39,642 nt of DNA, taken from IMG/VR virus record IMGVR_UViG_3300030419_005314, positions 1 to 39,642 of that record; one strand, written 5' to 3'. Positions 16,999-23,977 of the stretch are shown here, piece after piece; the first letter of the stretch is position 1; each line of letters begins with the position of its first letter. The position numbers and the translations under genes were made by a program. Source of the stretch: a virus. A model generated the notes under the pieces. It saw only the letters and a list, made by a program, of their open reading frames with translations, made no database searches and had not been told where the DNA came from.

Positions 16999-17788
16999 TA
17001 ATATAACTCTCTAAAACTTTTTCCACATGATTACGAGCAACTTCCCATTCAACTTTACCTGAGTCATCTGCATATTGGACGGGATCTTTTCTTCCTAACT
17101 TAATGAAGGCTTCTATTCTCTCTACAGAAGAAGCTGACTTATAATCAGAATAACCTTCTTGTGTAGGTTTGTAGGAAGTATTAGTTCTCTTATAAACTTC
17201 ATCAAAATCTATACCTAAAGTTTCACAACATTCCTCACCGTCTTGTAATATTCCAAACTTATCCGTATCCAAATATGGTGTAGAAACTGAAACTCTTTCT
17301 GAATCCCAATTACCAATTTGGAAGGCTTCGAAATCAGCATTTCTAAACTCTGGACGACAATCAGGATATATCTCATGGTCACCTGCGTGAATACCCATAG
17401 CTATAGTTACATCTGTATCCTTTGTATTTGCTATTGAAAGTGCTACTGCTTGAATAACTGAATTCATCATTTTATTTCTATTCGGTACTACGGTGTCTTT
17501 CATATTTTCTTGTTCATAATGACCTTCAGGTACATCATCTCCACCTTGTACTAAATTAGAATTTAACAATCCTTGTAATCCATCAAATTTAATAACATGA
17601 TGTTTTACACTTTGTTCTTTATCGTGTAAGTAACTTACAAGTTCTGATGCTCGTTCTAATTCTACATTATGTTTTTGTCCATAATCAAAACTGACCGCTG
17701 TTACTTCATAATCATTGGCCAATAAATGAATTAGTACGGTTGAACTATCCATACCCCCACTTAAAGATAATACTGCTTGTTTTTTCAT
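16991..17788 (-). CDS. queC: 7-cyano-7-deazaguanine (preQ0) synthase QueC-like, zinc site lost
   Basis: 265 residues. QueC turns 7-carboxy-7-deazaguanine into preQ0 using ATP and ammonia. The ATP PP-loop SGGMDSST is at residues 10-17, the conserved SFDYGQKH at 33-40 and VPNRN at 101-105. In QueC a C-terminal zinc site has four Cys, in a pattern ...CY...C-x2-C-x2-C-VERIEAF. Here the surrounding sequence is well conserved (SYKP, SVERIEAFIKLGRKDP), but the four positions hold Ser205, Asp215, Ser218 and Ser221. The structural zinc should therefore be absent, or the fold is stabilised otherwise. Ribosome binding site AAGGAA before ATG. The gene is in the preQ0 operon, so it is probably functional. 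Strong family call; the function of the variant is inferred. Confidence 0.87.
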   Translation of the reverse strand: MKKQAVLSLSGGMDSSTVLIHLLANDYEVTAVSFDYGQKHNVELERASELVSYLHDKEQSVKHHVIKFDGLQGLLNSNLVQGGDDVPEGHYEQENMKDTVVPNRNKMMNSVIQAVALSIANTKDTDVTIAMGIHAGDHEIYPDCRPEFRNADFEAFQIGNWDSERVSVSTPYLDTDKFGILQDGEECCETLGIDFDEVYKRTNTSYKPTQEGYSDYKSASSVERIEAFIKLGRKDPVQYADDSGKVEWEVARNHVEKVLESYINE

Positions 17789-17802
17789 TTTTTATCTTTC
17801 CT

Positions 17803-18984
17803 TTAAAAAAATTTATTAATTACTTTTTTTTCTTCTTTATTTGGATTACTTAATTTCAAGTATAATGGTTGATATTTGTTATAAGTCTGTATTGGATTTT
17901 CAGATTTAACCAATTCATCTACAGACTTTAACAAGTTATTAATGTCTGGTGTTGTAATCTGTTCAATTAAATCACTATGACTATTTGCTATCTCTTTTAT
18001 TCTACGAATACAATCAAGTAATACGTACATATTATGTAATGACATTCCTGAAAAAGCACCTCTTGTCCATTCAAAAATATCTTTATATGTTAAAACTTTT
18101 TGTACATAATCATCAAATGGTGTTACATATGGAAGCGGTAAATCATTATTGAATATATCTTCACGTTTAGGTAAATTTATACTTTCAATACTCATTCGTC
18201 TTAAAGAAAATCCCATATAATATCCACCAAAAACAACCGCGTAATCTGGAGAAGAACTATCAGTAGTAACTTGTACATTACTACCAACTTCTTTTAATGA
18301 TTTTTGTAACTGTTCTAAAATCAAAAAATCAGATATCTTAGCTGTTCCTAATATGTGTAACCATTTATTATGTGGTTGTAAATGTTCTTTACCTTCCAAC
18401 AAAATAGCTATAGCATACATCATACTACTAATTTTACTTCCTTGAACACCACCTATTGACCAACCATCAAACTTAAATTCTTTTACAACATCATACCATT
18501 CTTGAGTTCTACTATCAAATCCCGCTTGTAAAACATTTAATATTTCTGTACCTTCTTTATCCCTATTTTCCACATAATATCTAAAATTTTCTGCACTTAA
18601 ATCTAAACACTCATCATAATCCTTAAAAACTTTTCCTCCAGGTGGTATATCAAGATTCATAAAAACATTAGTATTATTTTCAGACCATCGTAATATAGTT
18701 TCTCTCAATTCTGGTTTCCAAACTAAATTACCAGTTTTAATTTGAAACCCTCCTGAATCTCCAAGTACAATAACATCCTCTGGAATCCCAAATGATTTAC
18801 GTGACTCTTTATCTCTAAAATTAGCACCTGCTGATAATAAAAAATACTTATATCTAAATTGTTCTGGAAACTCCTTACCATAAAATCTGGTAGGAAGTTC
18901 ACCTTTAATCTTAAATCCTTTTTTTAATTCTTGTGCAATACCTGCAGAAGAAAAACTTGGATACCAAATAAAACCTTTATCCAT
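17803..18984 (-). CDS. dpdA: DpdA-type DNA guanine transglycosylase (TGT-like)
   Basis: 393 residues. The TGT-family signature DSGGFQ lies at residues 76-81, with LDIP (111-114) and TDSSSPDYAV (241-250) carrying an Asp that fits the nucleophile region. The motif WSIGGV (175-180) matches the TGT substrate loop. A family C-x-C-x2-C zinc motif was not found, as in several phage DpdA proteins. DpdA exchanges guanine in DNA for preQ0 or a related base. This is supported by adjacent queC, folE, queE and queD and by the lack of any tRNA-modification partner (QueA, QueF, QueG were not seen here). It overlaps the DUF6884 gene at one base. A tRNA-type TGT would be the alternative. Confidence in DNA-type is moderate to high. 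Confidence 0.82.
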   Translation of the reverse strand: MDKGFIWYPSFSSAGIAQELKKGFKIKGELPTRFYGKEFPEQFRYKYFLLSAGANFRDKESRKSFGIPEDVIVLGDSGGFQIKTGNLVWKPELRETILRWSENNTNVFMNLDIPPGGKVFKDYDECLDLSAENFRYYVENRDKEGTEILNVLQAGFDSRTQEWYDVVKEFKFDGWSIGGVQGSKISSMMYAIAILLEGKEHLQPHNKWLHILGTAKISDFLILEQLQKSLKEVGSNVQVTTDSSSPDYAVVFGGYYMGFSLRRMSIESINLPKREDIFNNDLPLPYVTPFDDYVQKVLTYKDIFEWTRGAFSGMSLHNMYVLLDCIRRIKEIANSHSDLIEQITTPDINNLLKSVDELVKSENPIQTYNKYQPLYLKLSNPNKEEKKVINKFF

Positions 18985-19409
18985 TAAAAAAACCCATGTT
19001 CAATTTTTGTATTCTCCTTAAAAAATTTTAACTGTTGTCCTATACCCAATCCTTCTAATGGAATGTGAAAAGTATTTTTCAATAAGGGTAATAGAAATTC
19101 TCTGTAATTTTGTCCAACATAAAAATATAAAGTATCACTTTCATCAATGCGTGGTCTTACTTGTTCATATACTTTATCTGACCATTCTATTCTTTGACTC
19201 TTACTAAAGTCATTTAAGGTCATATCATAATCTTCTATCATATCTTCCAAATCTAATAATCCATATTTAGCTGATAATATGTAAACTTTATCATGTGTAT
19301 TCAAACAATACTTTAAAGATTTCTTAAAGAAATCAGAAATATATAAATCTTTAGCTTTATATTTTCCTTTTCTTTTATCTTTAACACACGAAATAAAACT
19401 TACATTCAT
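18984..19409 (-). CDS. DUF6884-like protein of the deazaguanine operon
   Basis: 141 residues. The N-terminus carries SFISCVKDKRKG followed by AKDLYIS, then VYILSAKYGLLDLED and Y-D-M-T-L, the pattern of the DUF6884 family (related in appearance to YaaA-like proteins). The conserved Cys8 and the SAKYGL element are present. The gene overlaps folE by 4 bases (ATGA) and dpdA by one, so it is made with the transglycosylase. Its function is not established to my knowledge; a role in tailoring the inserted base or assisting DpdA is inference from position. No membrane segment or other motif is visible. Confidence 0.72.
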   Translation of the reverse strand: MNVSFISCVKDKRKGKYKAKDLYISDFFKKSLKYCLNTHDKVYILSAKYGLLDLEDMIEDYDMTLNDFSKSQRIEWSDKVYEQVRPRIDESDTLYFYVGQNYREFLLPLLKNTFHIPLEGLGIGQQLKFFKENTKIEHGFF

Positions 19410-20035
19410 AATGTTTTAATAAAATTATAAAATTCATGTCTTGCTTGATTTTTGTCATCTCTAAATACACCACTAAGTTTAGCAGTTTTCATAATAGAAT
19501 TATGTTTAACTCCTCGTATACAAGTACATAAATGTTCTGCCGATACAACCACTGCTACTCCCATACTATCTTCACAAGCTTCATCAATATGGTCGTGTAT
19601 TTGCATTGTTAAATTTTCTTGTACTTGTGGTCTATGTGCATAAAACTCTACTATACGATTTAACTTACTGAGTCCGATTACTTTACCATCTGGAGTTGGT
19701 ATGTACGCCACATGAGCTACTCCAGTAAAAGGTAAGTGGTGGTGTGAACATAATGAATGTAATGTAATATTACCTTCAAATACCATTCCATCATAACCAT
19801 CAACATTATCAAAAGCTGTAATCTTTGGTGGTTCACTATAGACACCTTTTGCCAAATCATTTACAAATGCTTTAGCTACTCTCATTGGTGTATCGGCTGA
19901 ATTTGGATCATTCAACCAATCAAAACCAAGAGCTGTCATATAACGACCATAATGGTCAGCCGCTTCTCTAATCATATTTAATTTTTCATGTTCAGTTAAA
20001 GGTTTGTTTCCATTAGCATATTTTAACTTACTCAT
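19406..20035 (-). CDS. folE: GTP cyclohydrolase I
   Basis: 209 residues, normal length. Zinc ligands are seen as Cys96 and His99 in SLCSHHHLPF, with a third in EHLCTCIRGVKH (about Cys170). The GTP-binding and catalytic core GLSKLNRIVEFYAHRPQVQE (121-140) is intact. The enzyme turns GTP into 7,8-dihydroneopterin triphosphate, the precursor for QueD. The gene follows queE with no gap and overlaps DUF6884 by 4 bases. A phage-encoded FolE is usually present to feed 7-deazaguanine synthesis when the host supply is limiting. Confidence 0.94.
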   Translation of the reverse strand: MSKLKYANGNKPLTEHEKLNMIREAADHYGRYMTALGFDWLNDPNSADTPMRVAKAFVNDLAKGVYSEPPKITAFDNVDGYDGMVFEGNITLHSLCSHHHLPFTGVAHVAYIPTPDGKVIGLSKLNRIVEFYAHRPQVQENLTMQIHDHIDEACEDSMGVAVVVSAEHLCTCIRGVKHNSIMKTAKLSGVFRDDKNQARHEFYNFIKTL

Positions 20036-20782
20036 TTATACTCCTCGTTTATCTCCATAGGCTATAATATGTAACCTATCTGTAAAATTGTAACCTTGTT
20101 CAGTACACAAATCCATTAACCATCTTCGTCTTTCATTTAATTCTTCTTCAACTAATCCTTCGGGCATCAACCATACTTTATGATTTGGTATACTTAATTC
20201 TTTTTGTAATTCTTTCACTTCTTCTAAATCTTTTTCACTTGATATAACTGGTTTTAATTGATAATCTGGATGTAAATCAAGTAACATTTTCATTGCCTCA
20301 TAGTTACAACGCCACTTCTCGTGTTTCTCTTTATCTTTTTCTGTAACTTCTCTATTAAGATACGGCATCCAAGTTCCAGGTCTTGGTGTTGAGTTTGATA
20401 ACTTTGGTGAAAGTGAAATCATATCAGCTTGAGTACTTACATACTCACTACCTTCTGTTTCTATCGTAACATAATGATGATGTATTTTAGCCAAATTACA
20501 CAAATCATTTAACAACTCTTTATGTAAAGTTGGGCCTCCCCCTGTAATCATAGTATATCTAATATGTGAATTATCTCTATAGAATTGGTCAATATCATCA
20601 TAAGTAAACTTACCTTTTTCTGGAGCCCATGAACTATATGGTGTATCACAAAAAGAATTACTAAATTGACATCTTAATTTACAACCTGTCATTCTTATTA
20701 AAATGTGAGGTACTCCCATAAGTTTACCTTCACCTTGTAAACAAGAATATATTTCATTTACAGGAATAATTCTATCGGACAT
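20036..20782 (-). CDS. queE: 7-carboxy-7-deazaguanine synthase, radical SAM, variant cluster motif
   Basis: 248 residues from the ATG at 20780-20782. An earlier in-frame start would add 26 residues that lie inside queD and do not match QueE. The enzyme converts 6-carboxytetrahydropterin to 7-carboxy-7-deazaguanine. The Fe-S cysteines are Cys34, Cys38 and Cys45 in GCKLRCQFSNSFCDT, a CX3CX6C spacing rather than the usual CX3CX2C. The SAM-binding element is TGGGP (80-84), where many enzymes have GGEP. The start NEIYSCLQGEGK (9-20) is typical QueE. Both changes may be normal in a phage subfamily. It overlaps queD by 11 bases and directly precedes folE. Confidence 0.88.
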   Translation of the reverse strand: MSDRIIPVNEIYSCLQGEGKLMGVPHILIRMTGCKLRCQFSNSFCDTPYSSWAPEKGKFTYDDIDQFYRDNSHIRYTMITGGGPTLHKELLNDLCNLAKIHHHYVTIETEGSEYVSTQADMISLSPKLSNSTPRPGTWMPYLNREVTEKDKEKHEKWRCNYEAMKMLLDLHPDYQLKPVISSEKDLEEVKELQKELSIPNHKVWLMPEGLVEEELNERRRWLMDLCTEQGYNFTDRLHIIAYGDKRGV

Positions 20783-21209
20783 ATTCCGCCATATTATCTT
20801 CGTGTTCCCAACATTGTACTTTAGAAATAGAAACTCTACCTTCTGTTTCTTTATCAACAATATCTTGTAAATACAAAGCGACTAATTCAGCGAACCTTTC
20901 ACAACCTACACCATTTTCCAAAACTCTTAAATCTATTATATTACGTTTATCTAATTCCTTAAACATTTCAAGTTCTGGATCGTCAGCTGCTATACAAGTT
21001 GTATGGTCAAACATATGTTTCAACCATTCTTTAACACCATTACGTTTGAAACATCCAAAATCAATTACCCAACCTTTATCATCAAGTTCACCTTCAAACC
21101 ACACTTTAAAACAAAGTGCATATCCATGAATCAAATTACAATGTGAATCAGCTTTCCATTGTCTAAAAGCTGTACTATATCCAATGAATCGTTTATAACT
21201 TCTGTGCAT
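20772..21209 (-). CDS. queD: 6-carboxy-5,6,7,8-tetrahydropterin synthase QueD-like
   Basis: 145 residues. The fold-typical stretches are visible: YSTAFRQW near the start, HCNLIHGY (23-30) with the catalytic Cys24, VIDFG, then DHTTC, GVGCERFAE and CWEHEDNMAEY at the C-terminus. In classic QueD the metal-binding motif is C-x3-HGH; here it is C-x3-HGY, so one His is replaced, and the first His (usually in FxAAH) is Trp. I recall a FRQW/HGYA subgroup in other bacteria, so this may be normal. It opens the deazaguanine operon, just downstream of the promoter at 21241-21269, and overlaps queE. The reaction is DHNTP to CPH4. Confidence 0.87.
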   Translation of the reverse strand: MHRSYKRFIGYSTAFRQWKADSHCNLIHGYALCFKVWFEGELDDKGWVIDFGCFKRNGVKEWLKHMFDHTTCIAADDPELEMFKELDKRNIIDLRVLENGVGCERFAELVALYLQDIVDKETEGRVSISKVQCWEHEDNMAEYVR

Positions 21210-21240
21210 ATTTAAAAACCTTTTATATTTTGTTGTACTT

Positions 21241-21269
21241 AATATACAACATTATTTAGCGTTTGTCAA
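21241..21269 (-). promoter_or_regulatory. Strong sigma70-type promoter for the queD operon
   Basis: On the minus strand TTGACA (plus 21264-21269) and TATATT (plus 21241-21246) are separated by exactly 17 bases. The queD ATG is about 30 bases downstream. It is the best match to a housekeeping sigma factor promoter in the window beside the one at 27324-27352. It lies at the end of the upstream cell-wall gene, whose stop is at 21266. It suggests the deazaguanine genes are early or middle and are driven by host sigma70-like polymerase. Confidence 0.85.
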
Positions 21270-21775
21270 CTATTATTTTCCATTAATATATCTGTTTTAA
21301 TTATTTTAGCTTTATTAAACTTGTAAGGTTTAACTCCAGGAGATTCTAAAATATCAATACGATTTACAAAACGTGAATTCATTGTGTCCTTTACCTGATA
21401 GATACCATCTTTATGATCAGTTCCTAACAATATAATAAAATCACCATAATCTAACCATCCACCCCAACGTTTCAAAAGATTTCTACTCACCGCTATAAAT
21501 TTATAATTAGACGCTTCTTCCGTCTTAATACGCGTTCCATCTGCGAGAATGTTCGGTGTAGAATCAGTTTGATAACGTACAGGTTGATACATAGTAACAG
21601 TAACATTTGTTTCCTTTGCTTTATAATCATTCAACTTATCTTGCAATCTTTTATTCTCATCAACTAAAGATTGTAGTTGAATGTTTTTATCATTTAAAAA
21701 TTTTGTTGATACTATACCATTAGCGTATGTAATTAATACTATACACAAAGTTATCACTTGTTTATTCTTATTCAT
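21266..21775 (-). CDS. Secreted or membrane-anchored 3D-domain-like cell-wall protein
   Basis: 169 residues. An N-terminal hydrophobic segment (residues 7-23) acts as signal anchor, followed by a Lys/Glu-rich coiled part to about residue 55. The C-terminal half has the 3D (Asp-Asp-Asp)/double-psi barrel look: MYQPVRYQTDSTPN, ADGTRI, LLKRWGGWLDYGD and VKDTMNSRFVNRIDIL. In lytic transglycosylases and RlpA-like proteins such domains act on peptidoglycan. The catalytic status cannot be judged by eye, but a T-x-ADG-T-x-I pair and a final DxR-x-IDI are seen. Possible role: cell-wall passage or lysis. It is the last gene before the queD promoter. Confidence 0.68.
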   Translation of the reverse strand: MNKNKQVITLCIVLITYANGIVSTKFLNDKNIQLQSLVDENKRLQDKLNDYKAKETNVTVTMYQPVRYQTDSTPNILADGTRIKTEEASNYKFIAVSRNLLKRWGGWLDYGDFIILLGTDHKDGIYQVKDTMNSRFVNRIDILESPGVKPYKFNKAKIIKTDILMENNS

Positions 21776-21830
21776 ATTTAGTTTACCCTTTAATATAAAT
21801 ATTTATTTACTTCTTAAAAATACATTTTTT

Positions 21831-22269
21831 TGTGGAGCTGGGGGGATTCGAACCCCCGTCCAGTCTGCATTCTTCAATGAGTCATTCACAACTTAGTCAG
21901 GTTTTATTATTATAGTAGTTCATTATTTACCTGCAAAACCACTAACAACTTTACTCAGAGTTATCAACTGGTAGTTTCTTTAATCTCTAACTTCTATCCT
22001 AACTAAAGAGAGTTCGTCTAACTTATTTTATGACCGAGTGTTAGACAACTCAGTAACTTATGCAGCGTATGCGTAAGTTGGTTGGGAATCAGAAACAGAT
22101 TCTTCAACATAGTTGTCGAATCCCATTTCAGCACCAGCTAAATGCCAGTCAATTACCAACCCGTCTAGCGAATTATCGCCATTTAGGTTTTGTTGAGTCT
22201 TATTTAAGAGTTTACTCATACTCTGTTGCACTCTATTGTCAAATAACACCTGTCGATTCCAGTCAGCCC
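21831..22269 (-). ncRNA. ssrA: tmRNA (ssrA), unusually long
   Basis: The 5' end GGGGCTGACTGGAATCGACA (from 22269) and the 3' end CAGCTCCACA (to 21831) pair as acceptor stem (GGGGCTG with CAGCTCC), identical to E. coli tmRNA. The T arm is GGGGG-TTCGAAT-CCCCC. No CCA is encoded (ACA follows). The tag frame ends QPTYAYAA-stop at about nucleotide 213, in the open frame that starts before the RNA. If the resume codon is GGC at about nucleotide 91, the tag is 40 residues, longer than the usual 8-35. Total length is about 439. The RNA starts 5 bases after the stop of a 45-residue gene, with no promoter of its own. A trans-translation RNA in a phage is known but uncommon. Confidence 0.92.
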
Positions 22270-22274
22270 CATAT

Positions 22275-22412
22275 TTACCAGTCTTCTTCATCGTATTGAT
22301 CAAAAGGATTGTCAATCTTTTCTCTTATTTCATCTGTTAGTTCTTGTACTAATTCCCAATCTTGTGATTCTAACGCTTCTTCTAACTTATGTAATACTGT
22401 TTCTAAATCCAT
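22275..22412 (-). CDS. 45-residue acidic protein immediately upstream of the tmRNA
   Basis: A short frame from ATG at 22412 to a TAA at 22275, translating to MDLETVLHKLEEALESQ, then a Glu/Asp-rich helical tail ending DNPFDQYDEEDW. It has a ribosome binding site GGAGAT about 6 bases before the ATG. It follows the 60-residue membrane gene by about 20 bases. Not recognised; the composition (LEEALESQDWELVQEL) is like small helical phage regulators. Its stop is 5 bases from the tmRNA 5' end, so the tmRNA may be processed from the same transcript. Confidence 0.6.
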   Translation of the reverse strand: MDLETVLHKLEEALESQDWELVQELTDEIREKIDNPFDQYDEEDW

Positions 22413-22430
22413 TATATAATCTCCATTAAT

Positions 22431-22613
22431 TTAAAATATTGTTCTTAGTGTACGATAACAAACCTTCAAACCTAAAATAATTTGTTCTAACGCCCAAGTA
22501 ATTGCTAAGAGAAACCATAGTCCTAATCCTACAACAAGTAATAACAAACATCCAAAAGTTATTATAAACGGACACATAATCCAAAATAGAAGTAATAAAA
22601 AAAAGTCTTTCAT
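22431..22613 (-). CDS. Small double-spanning membrane protein, possible holin
   Basis: 60 residues, two hydrophobic helices (about 3-22 and 24-45, separated by a short Gly-containing turn), Trp/Leu-rich, with a short basic C-terminus (KVCYRTLRTIF). Holins and other small phage membrane proteins look like this. Nearby are a lipoprotein (23427) and the 3D-domain gene, so lysis is possible. No other evidence. The start has a weak Shine-Dalgarno site, with the previous stop at 22616. Confidence 0.55.
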   Translation of the reverse strand: MKDFFLLLLFWIMCPFIITFGCLLLLVVGLGLWFLLAITWALEQIILGLKVCYRTLRTIF

Positions 22614-22615
22614 TC

Positions 22616-22774
22616 TTATTTCACTTCCTCACAATCACATTTATCTTCCCAACATAAACTATTTTTACCCCAACGTTTCTGATGTATTTCTTGCCAGTTA
22701 AGACCGAAGAATCTCATATTATACATATTTTCTTTATGAGTTTCAATCATTTTTTTTTGTTTTTTTGTTAACAT
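22616..22774 (-). CDS. 52-residue Lys-rich protein with C-terminal Cys motif
   Basis: The start is taken at ATG 22772-22774, which overlaps the stop of peptide deformylase (TAATG) and has GGAGG upstream in the deformylase end. An earlier possible start lies wholly within that gene. The N-terminal part is basic and helical (MLTKKQKKMIETHKEN). The C-terminus has CWEDKCDCEE, which could bind metal. Not recognised. Confidence 0.55.
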   Translation of the reverse strand: MLTKKQKKMIETHKENMYNMRFFGLNWQEIHQKRWGKNSLCWEDKCDCEEVK

Positions 22775-23427
22775 TATGTTATAGGTCCTCCTATATAAAT
22801 TTCCCATTTACCACTATCTATAAGTGGTTTTGCTTTCTTATATTTAATTTCTTTATAAGTTTCACCGTCTGTAATACCAACAATTTCATTTCTTCCCCAC
22901 TTCTTTTCAGTTCTTCTAATAGTAGTATCTACAACTTTATCAATACAACTAATACCATTTAAATGGTCTATCTCGTGTTGAATACATACAGTTTCAAGTA
23001 ATCTTAATTCTTGTTCTCGTTTATCTGATTGTTCTTTCTCCCAACTACCTTTACCATCACTTGGATTTTCTGTTCCACTAAAATACCAATCACATTCTTC
23101 TTGTTCAGTTTTGATAACTACATTTTTATATCGTTTAGTGTGAACACCTTTCTTTGGATAACTTAAACAACCTTCATAATAATCTATCTCATCCCATTGT
23201 TCTTTGATAACAGGGTTGATTAAAATAAGTGGTTCTCTAACATTAACCACAGCAACACTAGCATCAATCCCAACTTGGTTAGCCGCAAGACCAATTCCGT
23301 CCTTCCTCTCAGCGAGGATATTAAATAAGTCTTTCGCAATAGATAGTCCTTCATCTAATGACACCTTTCTCAGTTTTTTATTTATAACTGGATTTTTTTC
23401 TTTAAAACAATTAATAATTTTATTCAT
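22774..23427 (-). CDS. def: Peptide deformylase
   Basis: 217 residues. All three motifs are seen: GIGLAANQVG (44-53), EGCLSYP (85-91, metal-binding Cys87) and QHEIDH (150-155, His151, Glu152, His155). It removes the formyl group from the N-terminus of new proteins. Phage deformylases are typical of marine T4-like cyanophages, where they may process photosystem proteins. The present one is longer and carries a charged insert around residues 108-145 between motifs 2 and 3 and a C-terminal extension. It overlaps the lipoprotein stop at one base (TAATG). Confidence 0.94.
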   Translation of the reverse strand: MNKIINCFKEKNPVINKKLRKVSLDEGLSIAKDLFNILAERKDGIGLAANQVGIDASVAVVNVREPLILINPVIKEQWDEIDYYEGCLSYPKKGVHTKRYKNVVIKTEQEECDWYFSGTENPSDGKGSWEKEQSDKREQELRLLETVCIQHEIDHLNGISCIDKVVDTTIRRTEKKWGRNEIVGITDGETYKEIKYKKAKPLIDSGKWEIYIGGPIT

Positions 23428-23681
23428 TATGCAAAATTAGACATATCTATTTCGTCAATAAAATGTATAGGTAATATTAACCTATCTTCTAACTTATTTG
23501 GTACAACATACCAATCTGGAATATATTTTATATAAACAAAATTTGTTGTATCTTTCTCATCAATATAATCTGACGGAGGTGGTGGTACTGAAGTTGTACA
23601 ACCACTTAACCACAATGAAACAAATACTATTAATATTAAAACTATAACACTTTTTACTTTATCTTTTTGTAACGGTGTCAT
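23427..23681 (-). CDS. Small proline-containing lipoprotein
   Basis: 84 residues. A hydrophobic signal (residues 11-26, VIVLILIVFVSLW) ends in LSGC with Cys28, a lipobox for signal peptidase II. The mature part begins TTSVPPPPSDYI and is acidic, about 57 residues. Small proline-rich lipoproteins next to membrane proteins can be outer-membrane spanins (Rz1-like), but no inner-membrane spanin overlaps it. It overlaps the zinc-finger gene by 4 bases (ATGA). Lysis or outer-membrane function is inference. Confidence 0.66.
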   Translation of the reverse strand: MTPLQKDKVKSVIVLILIVFVSLWLSGCTTSVPPPPSDYIDEKDTTNFVYIKYIPDWYVVPNKLEDRLILPIHFIDEIDMSNFA

Positions 23682-23977
23682 ACTTCTGAATTACTTTGTT
23701 TAGTATCTAAAACAACTGTATAATCAATTAACGCTTGACATTTTTTACACCAATTAGGTTTTACAGATTTATGTTTAGAATATGTTCTTAAATGTTGTTC
23801 AATATGTTCTCTAACTGACACCATATCTCCTGTATTATATCTATATACTCCACCTAAAGGTCTACTCTTAGAATTTTGACCACATTCAATACAATCACCT
23901 TCTTTAGCTTTTTTAGTCTTATGTTTCAAAACATAAGCACCACTTCTTTTTTTAACTAAATCATCATTGTAACCCAT
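23678..23977 (-). CDS. Zinc-finger protein, 99 residues
   Basis: Two Cys pairs are spaced across the protein: CIECG around residues 29-33 and WCKKCQ around residues 76-81. Between them lie a Gly/Tyr/Arg-rich patch and His-containing REHIEQHLRTY. The CxxC...CxxC arrangement is a zinc ribbon-like module. The N-terminus is basic. Not recognised further. It is stacked between short genes that overlap by one or four bases. Confidence 0.6.
   Translation of the reverse strand: MGYNDDLVKKRSGAYVLKHKTKKAKEGDCIECGQNSKSRPLGGVYRYNTGDMVSVREHIEQHLRTYSKHKSVKPNWCKKCQALIDYTVVLDTKQSNSEV

Noticed and set aside
17803-18984. tRNA queuosine pathway as purpose of the que genes
   Set aside because: No QueF, QueA or QueG was seen, and the TGT-like protein sits with phage-type DNA modification genes; DNA modification is a simpler reading, though not proven.
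22115-22144. GGTGCTGAAATGGGATTCGAC as the tmRNA 5' end
   Set aside because: It would put a U-U mismatch in the acceptor stem and leave too little room before the tag; GGGGCTG at 22269 pairs fully with CAGCTCC.
22060-22299. Plus-strand open frame and minus-strand 85-residue frame over the tmRNA
   Set aside because: Both lie over the tmRNA; the minus frame is the tag frame extended upstream through the 45-residue gene region in another frame and is not an independent protein gene.
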